NCBI RefSeq assembly: GCF_030412785.1
Contig: NZ_CP125295.1
Coordinates: forward strand, 1,116,001-1,180,000
DNA from: Paraburkholderia sabiae
Lineage (GTDB): Bacteria > Pseudomonadota > Gammaproteobacteria > Burkholderiales > Burkholderiaceae
Direction: 5' to 3'
DNA: 64,000 nucleotides
The position numbers were made by a program, and so were the translations under genes. Below the pieces are notes generated by a model that was not told the DNA's origin, ran no database searches, and saw nothing but the letters and a program-made list of their open reading frames with translations. Of the stretch, positions 58,501-64,000 are shown in pieces. Numbering within the stretch: position 1 is the stretch's first letter; the number at the start of each line of letters is the position of its first letter.

Positions 58501-58562
58501 TCTCGCGCGTTGCGGGCGAGTCGGGCGAAACCGTAGCCGGCGAGCGGGTCAGCGCTGGTTGA
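52596..58562 (+). CDS. double-length UvrA (two fused UvrA units, four ABC ATPase sites)
   Basis: 1988 aa, about twice the usual 940-960 of UvrA. Half 1 (to about residue 1035) and half 2 each repeat the UvrA plan. Walker A sites are GPSGSGKSS (53-61), then GVSGSGKST near 685, 1070 and 1620. ABC signatures LSGGE-QR lie near 530, 877, 1459 and 1847. Zinc-type Cys pairs include CDTCRGFG, CETCGGARL, CPTCGGSG, CPDCDGSR, CPDCHGTRL and CPACEGQG. UvrA normally works as a dimer in lesion recognition with UvrB, so this is a tethered dimer. A second, single-length UvrA is expected elsewhere. The N-terminal 19 residues are atypical, and TTG 52653, giving (M)SSNGTIRIRGARQHNL, with GGACAGG upstream, may be the true start. 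The LexA box supports damage induction. Confidence 0.9.
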   Translation: MAAIVRHRAPANSFRRTGKLSSNGTIRIRGARQHNLKNVDLDLHTGEMTVVTGPSGSGKSSLVFDTLYAEGQRRYVETFSAYARQFLDRMDRPQVDRVDGVPPAIAIDQTNPVRSSRSTVGTMTELNDHLKLLYARAAELFDRKTAQAVRHDSPETIYAELDARTATDDPRIVLTFPVELPETTSEAEVEQWLSASGYTRVQAQREVASATGMRKVLDVVADRFRLHQVEKSRVVEAIEASLKRGGGRVNVYVLAQTQEGVEAEPQIWRFSTGLHNPDSDLRYADPQPALFSFNSAYGACDTCRGFGRVIGVDLGLVIPDERKTLRGGAIKPMQTPAWKECQDDLMRYAAKANIRRDTRWSELTEAERDWVINGSPDWDGEWQKQWYGVKRFFGYLESKAYKMHIRVLLSKYRSYTPCETCGGARLKTESLLWRLGSKQNADAVLEPAQRFLPRGVDWNRTQLEALPGLTVHDLMLLPIERIRRFFDEITLPSALLDDALKLLLAEVRTRLKYLCDVGLGYLTLDRQSRTLSGGEVQRINLTTALGTSLTKTLFVLDEPSIGLHPRDLNRIVEAMQRLRDAGNTLVVVEHDPSVMLAADRLIDMGPGPGERGGTIIYDGAPDAIRSAGTLTGEYLGGRKHVADAAHWARRPVDTSTPRITLEGARQHNLRDVTVEIPLQRLVCVTGVSGSGKSTLIQDVLYPALARQLGKATESPGAHRSLTGVEQISDAIFVDQSPIGKTTRSNPASYVGAFDEIRKLFAKAPLALQRGYGAGVFSFNSGDGRCPTCGGSGFEHIEMQFLSDVYLRCPDCDGSRYRPEVLEVKIEREGRALSIADVLELTVHEAVGLFAGDGEVLRVLQPIVDVGLEYVKLGQPVPTLSGGEAQRLKLAGFLAETAQARTARGGAKQAPARLFMFDEPTTGLHFDDIAKLMQAFGKLLAGGHSLIVIEHNLDVIRAADWLIDLGPEGGDAGGLVVCAGTPEDVKQCPGSHTGQALVQYDDAMGHTIEPTEAAEKAEAAVHGMPLQTALNAARARRAVEGEDVVRIVNAREHNLKALDVDIPHGKFNVITGVSGSGKSTLAFDILFHEGQRRYLESLNAYARSIVQPAGRPEVDAVYGIPPTVAIEQRLSRGGRKSTVATTSEVWHFLRLLYVKLGIQHCIHDGAPVTSQSVESIVAQLMRDHKGQHVGLLAPLVVNRKGVYTDLAKWAKARGNTHLRVDGEFVPVDPWPKLDRFREHTIELPVGDIIVSADKEAELRRLLDETLETGKGVIHLLAPLDGLEHAMTRNGPTAHVGEVKVLSVKRACPVCGTSYAELDPRMFSYNSKHGWCTTCVGTGLALTREQRAAYDDTVLVDDNRGREQTLPSDEQEPEGVGEEPCPDCHGTRLNPSARAVTFDETPIVDVAQWTVSDTRRWIDGLELSGRDAEIARDVISEIGSRLQFLEEVGLGYLSLDRAAPSLSGGEAQRIRLAAQLGSNLQGVCYVLDEPTIGLHPRDNQILLNALRKLGDKGNTLVVVEHDEDTIRRADHIIDIGPGAGKRGGTLVAQGRVGDLSAQADSLTGQFLAKPILHPLQERRPVSLATKRAPAVPESWLTVHGATLHNLRDVTVGFPLGRLVAVTGVSGSGKSTLARDVLMANLLDAVGRSVLSSPAVRRARKAAQGDDAPAANRRSSVLARSAPRPSLNVTHAWQGCESISGFEPIDRVLEVDQTPIGKTPRSCPATYIGVWDTIRRLFADTLEARARGYTASRFSFNTGDGRCPACEGQGVRTIGMSFLPDVKVPCDVCHGQRFNPETLAVTWRGKNIGDVLTMEIDEAVDFFASMSNIAHPLQLMKDVGLGYLTLGQPSPTLSGGEAQRIKLVTELSKVRDDITRRGQKAPHTLYVLDEPTVGLHMADVAKLIRVLHRLANAGHSVVVIEHDLDVIAEADWIIDLGPEGGVGGGSIVASTDPEGLVRIAASHTGRALEPVLSRVAGESGETVAGERVSAG

Positions 58563-58588
58563 TCCGAGGCGAAGAGCAGAGGCTGATC

Positions 58589-59653
58589 ATGAACACACGT
58601 CACGGCGCGGCCATTACGGCCATCCTCGCAGCACTCCTCTTTGGCGCGACGACTCCGTTCGCCAAAGCGCTGCTTGGCGCGTTGTCACCGTTCATGGTCG
58701 CGGGCCTGTTCTACCTAGGCAGCGGCTGCGGGCTTGCCATTGCAATGTTCGTCCGACGCTGGCGGCAAAGGTCGGACGCGAGCGGACATCGGGAAATCGT
58801 CATGCCGCGCAAAGAGTTGCCGTGGCTGATCGGGGCGATCATCGCGGGTGGTATCGCGGGGCCTGCGCTGCTCATGTTCGGACTCAGCACGACGCCGGCT
58901 GCGACGACGTCGTTGCTGCTCAATCTCGAGGGCGTGTTCACGGCGTTGATCGCATGGTTCGTGTTTCGCGAGAACGTCGACACGCAGGTGTTTCTCGGGA
59001 TGATGGCGATCGTCGCGGGTGGCGTGTTGCTGTCATGGCAGCCCGGAGCGGGCGGCGCAGGCACGGGTGCGCTGCTGGTCGCCGGCGCGTGTCTGTGCTG
59101 GGCCATCGACAACAATCTCACGCGCAAGGTTTCGAACAATGACGCGATGTTCATTGCCTGCGTCAAAGGGCTGGTGGCTGGCGTCGTCAATACGGGCATT
59201 GCGCTTTGTCTGGGCGCGCATTTGCCGGGGCCCGCGTTCATCGGCGCGTCGATGGTGGCGGGCTTGGCCGGCTATGGCGTGAGTCTCGTGCTGTTCGTCG
59301 TCGCGCTGCGTCATCTCGGAACCGCGCGCACGGGCGCGTATTTTTCGGTGGCTCCGCTGTTTGGTATCGCGATTTCGTTTGCGCTCTGGCCCGAACTGCC
59401 GACGCTGTCGTTCTGGATCGCGACGATGCTGATGGCGCTCGGCGTCTGGCTGCATTTGCGCGAGCGTCACGTACACGAACACACGCACGAAGCGCTCGAA
59501 CACAATCATCGGCATCGACACGACGAGCATCATCAGCACACACACGATTTCGAGTGGGATGGCGTGGAACCGCATGTGCACCCGCACCGTCACGCGCGCA
59601 TCACGCACACGCATGCGCACTTTCCGGATATTCATCATCGGCATTCGCATTGA
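58589..59653 (+). CDS. DMT (EamA) transporter with a histidine-rich C-terminal tail
   Basis: A 354-residue inner-membrane protein. Residues about 1-285 form ten hydrophobic segments with two EamA repeats (GAAITAILAALLFGATTPFA, SLLLNLEGVFTALIAWFVFR, LCWAIDNNLTRKV). The last 61 residues (about 294-354) are soluble and hold 23 histidines in clusters such as HVHEHTH, HRHRHDEHHQHTH and HTHAHFPDIHHRHSH. Such tails bind Zn, Ni or Co in metal transporters. A divalent-metal role is inferred, since most EamA proteins move small organic metabolites. AGAGG precedes ATG 58589. It starts 26 bases after the double UvrA gene and may be cotranscribed. Confidence 0.85.
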   Translation: MNTRHGAAITAILAALLFGATTPFAKALLGALSPFMVAGLFYLGSGCGLAIAMFVRRWRQRSDASGHREIVMPRKELPWLIGAIIAGGIAGPALLMFGLSTTPAATTSLLLNLEGVFTALIAWFVFRENVDTQVFLGMMAIVAGGVLLSWQPGAGGAGTGALLVAGACLCWAIDNNLTRKVSNNDAMFIACVKGLVAGVVNTGIALCLGAHLPGPAFIGASMVAGLAGYGVSLVLFVVALRHLGTARTGAYFSVAPLFGIAISFALWPELPTLSFWIATMLMALGVWLHLRERHVHEHTHEALEHNHRHRHDEHHQHTHDFEWDGVEPHVHPHRHARITHTHAHFPDIHHRHSH

Positions 59654-59758
59654 CGGCCGCTGGCGTTGACACTCCAACCGTTCAGCCACAAGCAAAGTCC
59701 ACTCAACCCGTCTATATTGATCCCTGTTTGCCGACATCCACTGACAAGGACATTCTTC

Positions 59759-60463
59759 ATGCCTGATCCAACCGTTTTTCCGATCGCCAGGAAGTGGCCG
59801 GCTGTGCACCCTGAGCGCATCCAGCTCTACTCGCTGCCGACACCCAACGGCGTCAAGGTGTCGATCATGCTGGAAGAAACGGGCCTCGCGTACGAACCGC
59901 ATCTGGTGCGCTTCGATTCGAACGATCAGTTGTCGCCGGAATTCGTCTCGCTCAATCCGAACAACAAGATTCCCGCGATCATCGATCCGAACGGACCGGA
60001 TGGCGAACCGTTGCCGCTGTTTGAGTCGGGCGCGATCCTGATCTATCTTGCCGACAAGACGGGACAACTGATGCCGCAGCGCGCGTCGGCACGCTACGAG
60101 ACGATCCAGTGGGTGATGTTCCAGATGGGCGGCATCGGTCCGATGTTCGGCCAGGTCGGCTTCTTCCATAAGTTCGCCGGCAAGGACTATGAGGACAAGC
60201 GTCCGCGCGACCGCTACATCAACGAAGCGAAACGCCTGCTCAACGTGCTGAATGAGCGGCTCGCCACGCGCAAGTGGATCATGGGCGACGACTACACGAT
60301 CGCCGATATCGCGACGTTTCCGTGGGTGCGCAATCTGGTGGGCTTTTATGAGGCTGGCGATCTGGTTGGCTTCGACAACTACCCGCATGTGAAGCGCACG
60401 CTCGACGCATTTCTCGCGCGTCCTGCCGTCATCAGAGGGTTGGACATTCCGAAACGCGGATAA
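59759..60463 (+). CDS. glutathione S-transferase, YghU/Ure2p-like
   Basis: A 234-residue GST. The N-terminal thioredoxin-fold domain has IQLYSLPTPNGVKVSIMLEE (about 21-40), the Asn/Thr active-site region in place of Tyr/Ser, and NKIPAIIDPNGPDG with the cis-Pro. LPLFESGAILIYLADKTGQL is the GSH-binding ES motif. The alpha-helical C-terminal domain spans about 110-234 (DDYTIADIATFPWVRN). The pattern fits the nu-class group, which includes disulfide-bond reductases such as E. coli YghU and YfcG. AAGGA precedes ATG 59759. It ends with a terminator. Confidence 0.9.
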   Translation: MPDPTVFPIARKWPAVHPERIQLYSLPTPNGVKVSIMLEETGLAYEPHLVRFDSNDQLSPEFVSLNPNNKIPAIIDPNGPDGEPLPLFESGAILIYLADKTGQLMPQRASARYETIQWVMFQMGGIGPMFGQVGFFHKFAGKDYEDKRPRDRYINEAKRLLNVLNERLATRKWIMGDDYTIADIATFPWVRNLVGFYEAGDLVGFDNYPHVKRTLDAFLARPAVIRGLDIPKRG

Positions 60464-60494
60464 GCGCCACCTTCGCTTCGTGCATCGACAATAG

Positions 60495-60529
60495 AAAAGC
60501 CCGTACCGTCGACAACGGTACGGGCTTTT
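60495..60529. terminator. bidirectional terminator between GST and phospholipase genes
   Basis: Perfect stem AAAAGCCCGTACCGT (60495-60509) / ACGGTACGGGCTTTT (60515-60529), loop CGACA. Each strand ends in T4, and it lies between convergent genes. Confidence 0.9.
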
Positions 60530-60554
60530 ACTTATCGCGCAAGCGAACTAGCGT

Positions 60555-62675
60555 TTAAGCGCCCAGCGCCGGATCGCTCATGCTCGGTTTGCCCGTCTCG
60601 ACGTGACCGGCGATACGGCGCGTGAACGACGCATCGCTGTCCACTGTGATCGTCAGGTCGTACCAGCCATACACATGGCGCAGGTCGAGATAGACGGTAT
60701 CGCTATCGCCGCCGCGCACCGAATGCGTCAGCGGCTTGCCCGAGTCGTAGGCATTGACGATCGTGAACTGGCAGCGCGCGTTGCCGTCATTCTTCAGGCG
60801 CAGTTGCAGATTGCCGTTCGCCACGTCGTAGCCTTCCGCGACTTCCGGATTCGCGCGATCGCGGCTGTTCCAGAAATGCTGCGCGACTTGCTTGCCGGCG
60901 AAACGACGCAGGAACCCGTTAGGACCGTGCACCGTGAAGTCATACGAACCGTCTGCCTTCACGGACAGTTGATCGACGAGGCGCTTGCCGGCTTCGACCG
61001 TGTACGTGCGCGGTGCATCGGCGCTCAGCGCTTCGAACACGAGGAAGTTCGCGCCTGCATCGCCCGTATTGACGAAGCGCACCGAGAGCTTGCCGCTGCT
61101 GTTGTCGTTGATGCGCACGAACAGTTCGTACGGCAGCGCACGCGCGGGGCGCACGCCCGACTCCTGCTTCGGCACGGCACCGACCAGCGGCGGCACGGGC
61201 ACGTAATCGGGATGGCGCGCCTCGTCCTGCGGCTTGTAAGACGCCGTGGACGGGAGCGTCGGGAACGCATCGTTCGGATTCTTGAAGTTGAACGCCGACG
61301 TCAGATCGCCGCACACGGCACGGCGCCACGGCGTGATGTTCGATTCCGACAGCTTGTGGCCGTGGCCGTGGCCGAAACGCGCTTCGATGAAGCGGATCAC
61401 TGACGTGTGATCGAACACCTCCGAGCACACCCAGCCACCTTTCGACCACGGCGACACGACCAGCATCGGCACGCGCGGTCCGAGACCATACGGCCCCGCT
61501 GCATACTGACCGTTGTTGCCGCCCGGATAGATTTCATTGGTCGTGTCGACGGTCGACAGGCCATTCGCACTCGACGACGGCGCGAACGGCGGCGACACGT
61601 GATCGAAGAAACCATCGTTCTCGTCGTAGTTGATCAGAAGCGCGGTCTTGCTCCACACCTCGGGGTTCGACGTGAGAATCTGCAGAACCTGATCGACGTA
61701 CCACGCGCCGTAGTTCGCGGGCCAGTTCGGATGCTCGGAGTACGCTTCCGGCGCGACGATCCACGACACCTGCGGCAACTGGTTGTTCTGCACGTCCTTG
61801 CGCAGAATGTCGAAGTACGTGTCGCCCGCCGATACGTTCGTGCCCGTACGCGCCTTGTCATACAGCGGGTTGCCGGGTTGCGCGTTGCGATACTGGTTGA
61901 AGTAGAGCAGCGAGTTGTCGCCGTAGTTGCCGATGTACGGATTGCTGGTCCAGCCCCACGATCCCTTGGCATCGAGACCTGTGCCGACGTCCTGATAGAT
62001 CTTCCACGAAATGCCCGCGGACTCCAGCACTTCCGGATACGTCGACCAGCCGTAACCCGCTTCCGAGTTGTCGACGACCGGGCCGCCGCCCGACCCGTCG
62101 TTGCCGACCCAGCCCGTCCACATGTAGTAGCGGTTCGGATCGGTCGCGCCCATCAGCGAGCAGTGATAGGCGTCGCAGATCGTGAACGAGTCGGCGAGCT
62201 GGTAGTGGAACGGAATGTCGTCGCGTGTGAGGTACGCCATCGTCGTCGTGCCTTTCTTCGGCACCCACTGATCGTTGCGGCCGCCGTTCCATGCGCCGTG
62301 CGTCGTCGGCCAGTCATGCGGCAGATCCTGCAGGAATTGCAGGCCGAGATTCGGCGCCGTCGGCCGGAACGGCAGCACTTCACCGACGCCGGCCAGTCCC
62401 GGTTGATGCCACACCGACTTGCCGTTCGGCAGGTTGATCGCGCGTGTATCGCCGAAACCGCGCACGCCCCGGAGTGAGCCGAAGTAGTGATCGAACGAGC
62501 GGTTTTCCTGCATCAGCACGACGATGTGTTCGATGTCGCGGATGCTGCCTGTCTTGTTGTTCGCGGGAATCGCGAGCGCATTGCGGATGCCGAGGGGAAG
62601 CATCGTCAATGCGGTGGCGGAGCCGGCTGCCTGGGCGGCTGCCCGCAAGAAATCACGGCGGTTTTTTGAGGTCAT
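60555..62675 (-). CDS. phosphocholine-type phospholipase C (PlcN/AcpA phosphoesterase family), Tat-exported
   Basis: Exported enzyme of 706 aa that cleaves phospholipid head groups such as phosphatidylcholine. The N-terminal Tat signal is NRRDFLRAAAQAAGS with the twin Arg at residues 6-7. The catalytic domain starts with HIVVLMQENRSFDHYFGSLR (about 49-68), including the nucleophile Ser and metal His residues, then DNSEAGYGWSTYPEVLESAG and NYDENDGFFDHVSPPF. Two C-terminal DUF756 beta domains (about 510-590 and 600-695) complete the PlcN/PlcH architecture. A small lipoprotein gene lies 75 bases upstream on the same strand and is probably cotranscribed. Hemolytic and non-hemolytic forms cannot be told apart by eye; Burkholderia carry several copies. 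Confidence 0.93.
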   Translation of the reverse strand: MTSKNRRDFLRAAAQAAGSATALTMLPLGIRNALAIPANNKTGSIRDIEHIVVLMQENRSFDHYFGSLRGVRGFGDTRAINLPNGKSVWHQPGLAGVGEVLPFRPTAPNLGLQFLQDLPHDWPTTHGAWNGGRNDQWVPKKGTTTMAYLTRDDIPFHYQLADSFTICDAYHCSLMGATDPNRYYMWTGWVGNDGSGGGPVVDNSEAGYGWSTYPEVLESAGISWKIYQDVGTGLDAKGSWGWTSNPYIGNYGDNSLLYFNQYRNAQPGNPLYDKARTGTNVSAGDTYFDILRKDVQNNQLPQVSWIVAPEAYSEHPNWPANYGAWYVDQVLQILTSNPEVWSKTALLINYDENDGFFDHVSPPFAPSSSANGLSTVDTTNEIYPGGNNGQYAAGPYGLGPRVPMLVVSPWSKGGWVCSEVFDHTSVIRFIEARFGHGHGHKLSESNITPWRRAVCGDLTSAFNFKNPNDAFPTLPSTASYKPQDEARHPDYVPVPPLVGAVPKQESGVRPARALPYELFVRINDNSSGKLSVRFVNTGDAGANFLVFEALSADAPRTYTVEAGKRLVDQLSVKADGSYDFTVHGPNGFLRRFAGKQVAQHFWNSRDRANPEVAEGYDVANGNLQLRLKNDGNARCQFTIVNAYDSGKPLTHSVRGGDSDTVYLDLRHVYGWYDLTITVDSDASFTRRIAGHVETGKPSMSDPALGA

Positions 62676-62750
62676 GTTGGCTTCGATCGTGAGGGAAGAA
62701 ACGGTAAGGTGAGACTTCCACGCGGGGGCATGGAAGCCGACGGGACGAAC

Positions 62751-63059
62751 TCAATCGACGGTGTGGATCACGGGTGGTGCGAGAACGACAGAATCGGCTG
62801 CACTGGCGCCACTGGATGCGGCGGCGTGTGCCTGTGCCGGGGAAGATTGCGAGGTTTGAAGCGTCGGGACGGCGTTGAATGTCGTCGCCAGGGTGGGGGA
62901 CTGTGCCTGCTGTGTCTGCTGTGAGTGTTCTTGCGAGGCGGCCTCGCTTGATGCGTCGTCTCCGCACGCCGCGACGGCCGATGACATCGCGATGACGGCG
63001 AACGCTAAACGCAAACGGTTGCGTCGCGGCCTACATGCAGTTTTGTGCAGAGCGGGCAT
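62751..63059 (-). CDS. small exported lipoprotein, function unknown
   Basis: A 102-residue protein. A basic start (about 9-18, RPRRNRLRL) and hydrophobic core (AFAVIAMSSAVAA) end at a lipobox Cys (AVAAC, residue 32), after which GDDASS suggests outer-membrane sorting or retention depending on the +2 residue. The rest is Ser/Ala/Gln/Thr-rich, low complexity. GGAGG sits 6 bases upstream of ATG 63059; the in-frame ATG at 63065 overlaps that site and is rejected. It is upstream of the phospholipase gene. Perhaps it aids secretion or localisation of the enzyme, which is speculation. Confidence 0.65.
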   Translation of the reverse strand: MPALHKTACRPRRNRLRLAFAVIAMSSAVAACGDDASSEAASQEHSQQTQQAQSPTLATTFNAVPTLQTSQSSPAQAHAAASSGASAADSVVLAPPVIHTVD

Positions 63060-63342
63060 CGTCATCCTCCGGCGTCATGCTTGAGAGACGCGAAAGGATA
63101 GCCAGCGCGTGTGTAGCTAATGTGAAGCGTGAGCTGAAGAAAGAATCGCGAAGCGTCATGCAACGAGATGCAGGTAAAAGCGCCTGCAAGGTGCATGCAT
63201 CAAAGTGCGGAATGAAGCACGAAGCGCACTGCATGTGATGCAGTGCGCATTCCCTGTGACGGTTCAATGACTTGGCCGCGTTATCGGCAGCTTGTCCACA
63301 GGGTCGCGCACAGATTCTGTGGAGAACTTCGGTGCTTTTCGC
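63060..63342. other. 283-base gap between lipoprotein and hydrolase genes
   Basis: Contains a 25-base perfect palindrome at 63224-63248 and CACAGATTCTGTG (63309-63321). One DnaA-box-like TTGTCCACA (63292-63300) is present. No supported ORF or clear promoter hexamers were found. Confidence 0.5.
63224..63248. promoter_or_regulatory. perfect 11-bp palindrome, GCGCACTGCAT-GTG-ATGCAGTGCGC
   Basis: Two 11-base arms with a 3-base spacer and no following T-run, so it is not a standard terminator. It lies upstream of the lipoprotein-phospholipase unit and downstream of the hydrolase gene. An operator or cruciform is possible. Confidence 0.6.
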
Positions 63343-64000
63343 TCAGATCCGCGCGGAACGGGAGTGCGTTCCAATGAACGCGACGATCGCATCGTTGAGT
63401 ACACGTGGCGCATCGCGATGAGGCGAGTGTCCGCAGTTTTCGAGCTTCGTCAGTTGCGTCTGCGCGGCGCGTTGCGCGATCGTGTCGATCTGCGCCATGG
63501 AGCCGTAATGATCGTCGTAACCCTGCACAGCGAGCAGCGGGCAGCGGATGCAGTCGAGTTCATCGACAATGCTCCACGACCGGAACGCATCGCTCAGCCA
63601 GATATCGTTCCAGCCATAGAACGCCGAGTCGACATCATCGTGATGGCGCGCGAGCTTGCTGCGCAGGTCGCTCTGTTCGTAGGCCGTTTTGGCTTCGGCA
63701 ATGCTGGCAACAGAAATGTCCTCGACGAAAACATGCGGTGCGATCGCGACTGCGCCGGCCAGTGCATCAGGAAAAGCGGCAGCATAAAGCAGCGTGATCG
63801 ATCCTCCATCGCTGTGACCGATCAACCACATGCGTTTTCTTTCCGCTTCGTTGACGTCGAGTGCATCGAGCAGCGCGGGCAGCACCTCGCGCGCCTGCAC
63901 TGACATGAAATCGACGGGCAGCTTGACGTCATGCGGACGCGGCGTCGAACGTCCGTAACCCGGCCGCGAATACACGAGACCGCGCATGCCGAGCCCGTCG
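63343..64000 (-). CDS. alpha/beta-fold hydrolase, 5' end cut by window
   Basis: The frame is open through base 64000, so only the C-terminal 219 or so residues are visible. The nucleophile elbow is LIGHSDGGSITLL. The upstream YSRPGYGRS and the acid/base region (AVQGYDDHYGSM, ENCGHSPHRDAP) fit the family. The internal ATG at 63987 is unlikely to be the start because the preceding in-frame residues read DGLG as in related proteins. It is transcribed toward the phospholipase unit; a 25-base palindrome lies 95 bases past its stop. Substrate unknown. Confidence 0.85.
   Translation of the reverse strand, partial: DGLGMRGLVYSRPGYGRSTPRPHDVKLPVDFMSVQAREVLPALLDALDVNEAERKRMWLIGHSDGGSITLLYAAAFPDALAGAVAIAPHVFVEDISVASIAEAKTAYEQSDLRSKLARHHDDVDSAFYGWNDIWLSDAFRSWSIVDELDCIRCPLLAVQGYDDHYGSMAQIDTIAQRAAQTQLTKLENCGHSPHRDAPRVLNDAIVAFIGTHSRSARI

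Noticed and set aside
63031..63267. 78-aa minus-strand frame beside the lipoprotein gene
   Set aside because: Overlaps the lipoprotein start in another frame, crosses the 25-base palindrome, and has no ribosome site.
63292..63300. TTGTCCACA resembling a DnaA box
   Set aside because: A single site with one mismatch; no cluster, AT-rich unwinding region or dnaA/dnaN neighbour, so not an origin.

Overview
The window is high-GC, densely coded betaproteobacterial chromosome of Burkholderia/Paraburkholderia type. This assignment rests on protein resemblance recalled from memory: the IHF-alpha N-terminus, a double-length UvrA, a ValS with a Cys-rich insert, the thrS-infC-rpmI-rplT-pheS-pheT-ihfA-merR order, and a PlcN-type phospholipase C. 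No database search was run. I see no prophage, integrase, transposase gene or CRISPR array.

Layout. 1-9 kb: galU (3' end cut by the window), valS, uvrD overlapping mtnN, and prpE. 9-13.7 kb: a Fsr-like MFS exporter and a chemotaxis receptor, bracketed by two large imperfect palindromic intergenic elements (8983-9683 and 13054-13695). 13.7-19.7 kb: a four-gene Aae/NodT-type efflux operon with a divergent LysR regulator. 19.8-28.5 kb: a 53-aa membrane peptide, a metallophosphoesterase, a D-2-hydroxyacid dehydrogenase, a DUF2069/WrbA pair, YihY, a Mpo1-like protein, an O-acetylhomoserine sulfhydrylase/hydrolase pair and a CBS protein. 28.6-33.4 kb: an MFS-acyltransferase fusion, aroC and a TPR-glycosyltransferase. 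33.4-42.8 kb: ETF-quinone oxidoreductase, a short-chain dehydrogenase, a thioesterase, a PAS-LuxR regulator, scoAB, an alpha/beta hydrolase, ridA and relA. 42.9-51.5 kb: tRNA-Val, the translation cluster through ihfA and a MerR regulator, then tRNA-Pro. 51.5-64 kb: a DUF3303 protein, a possible unannotated structured RNA, an SOS-box-controlled four-ATPase UvrA, a His-tailed DMT transporter, a GST, a Tat-exported phospholipase C with a small lipoprotein, and a hydrolase cut at the window end.

Most genes are housekeeping. The novelty lies mainly between genes. The two palindromic elements have hairpins with a compensatory change and abut stop codons. The pheS leader has mutually exclusive hairpins resembling an attenuator. 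An orphan terminator closes a hairpin-rich stretch at 52147-52362 that fits no gene. A consensus LexA box lies ahead of the double UvrA, and infC begins with ATC.

Pathway links: propionate and acetoacetate activation (prpE, scoAB) and electron entry to quinone (ETF-QO) suggest acyl-CoA catabolism. relA, the pheS leader and the infC start are growth-linked control points. uvrD, the double UvrA and the LexA box are DNA repair functions.
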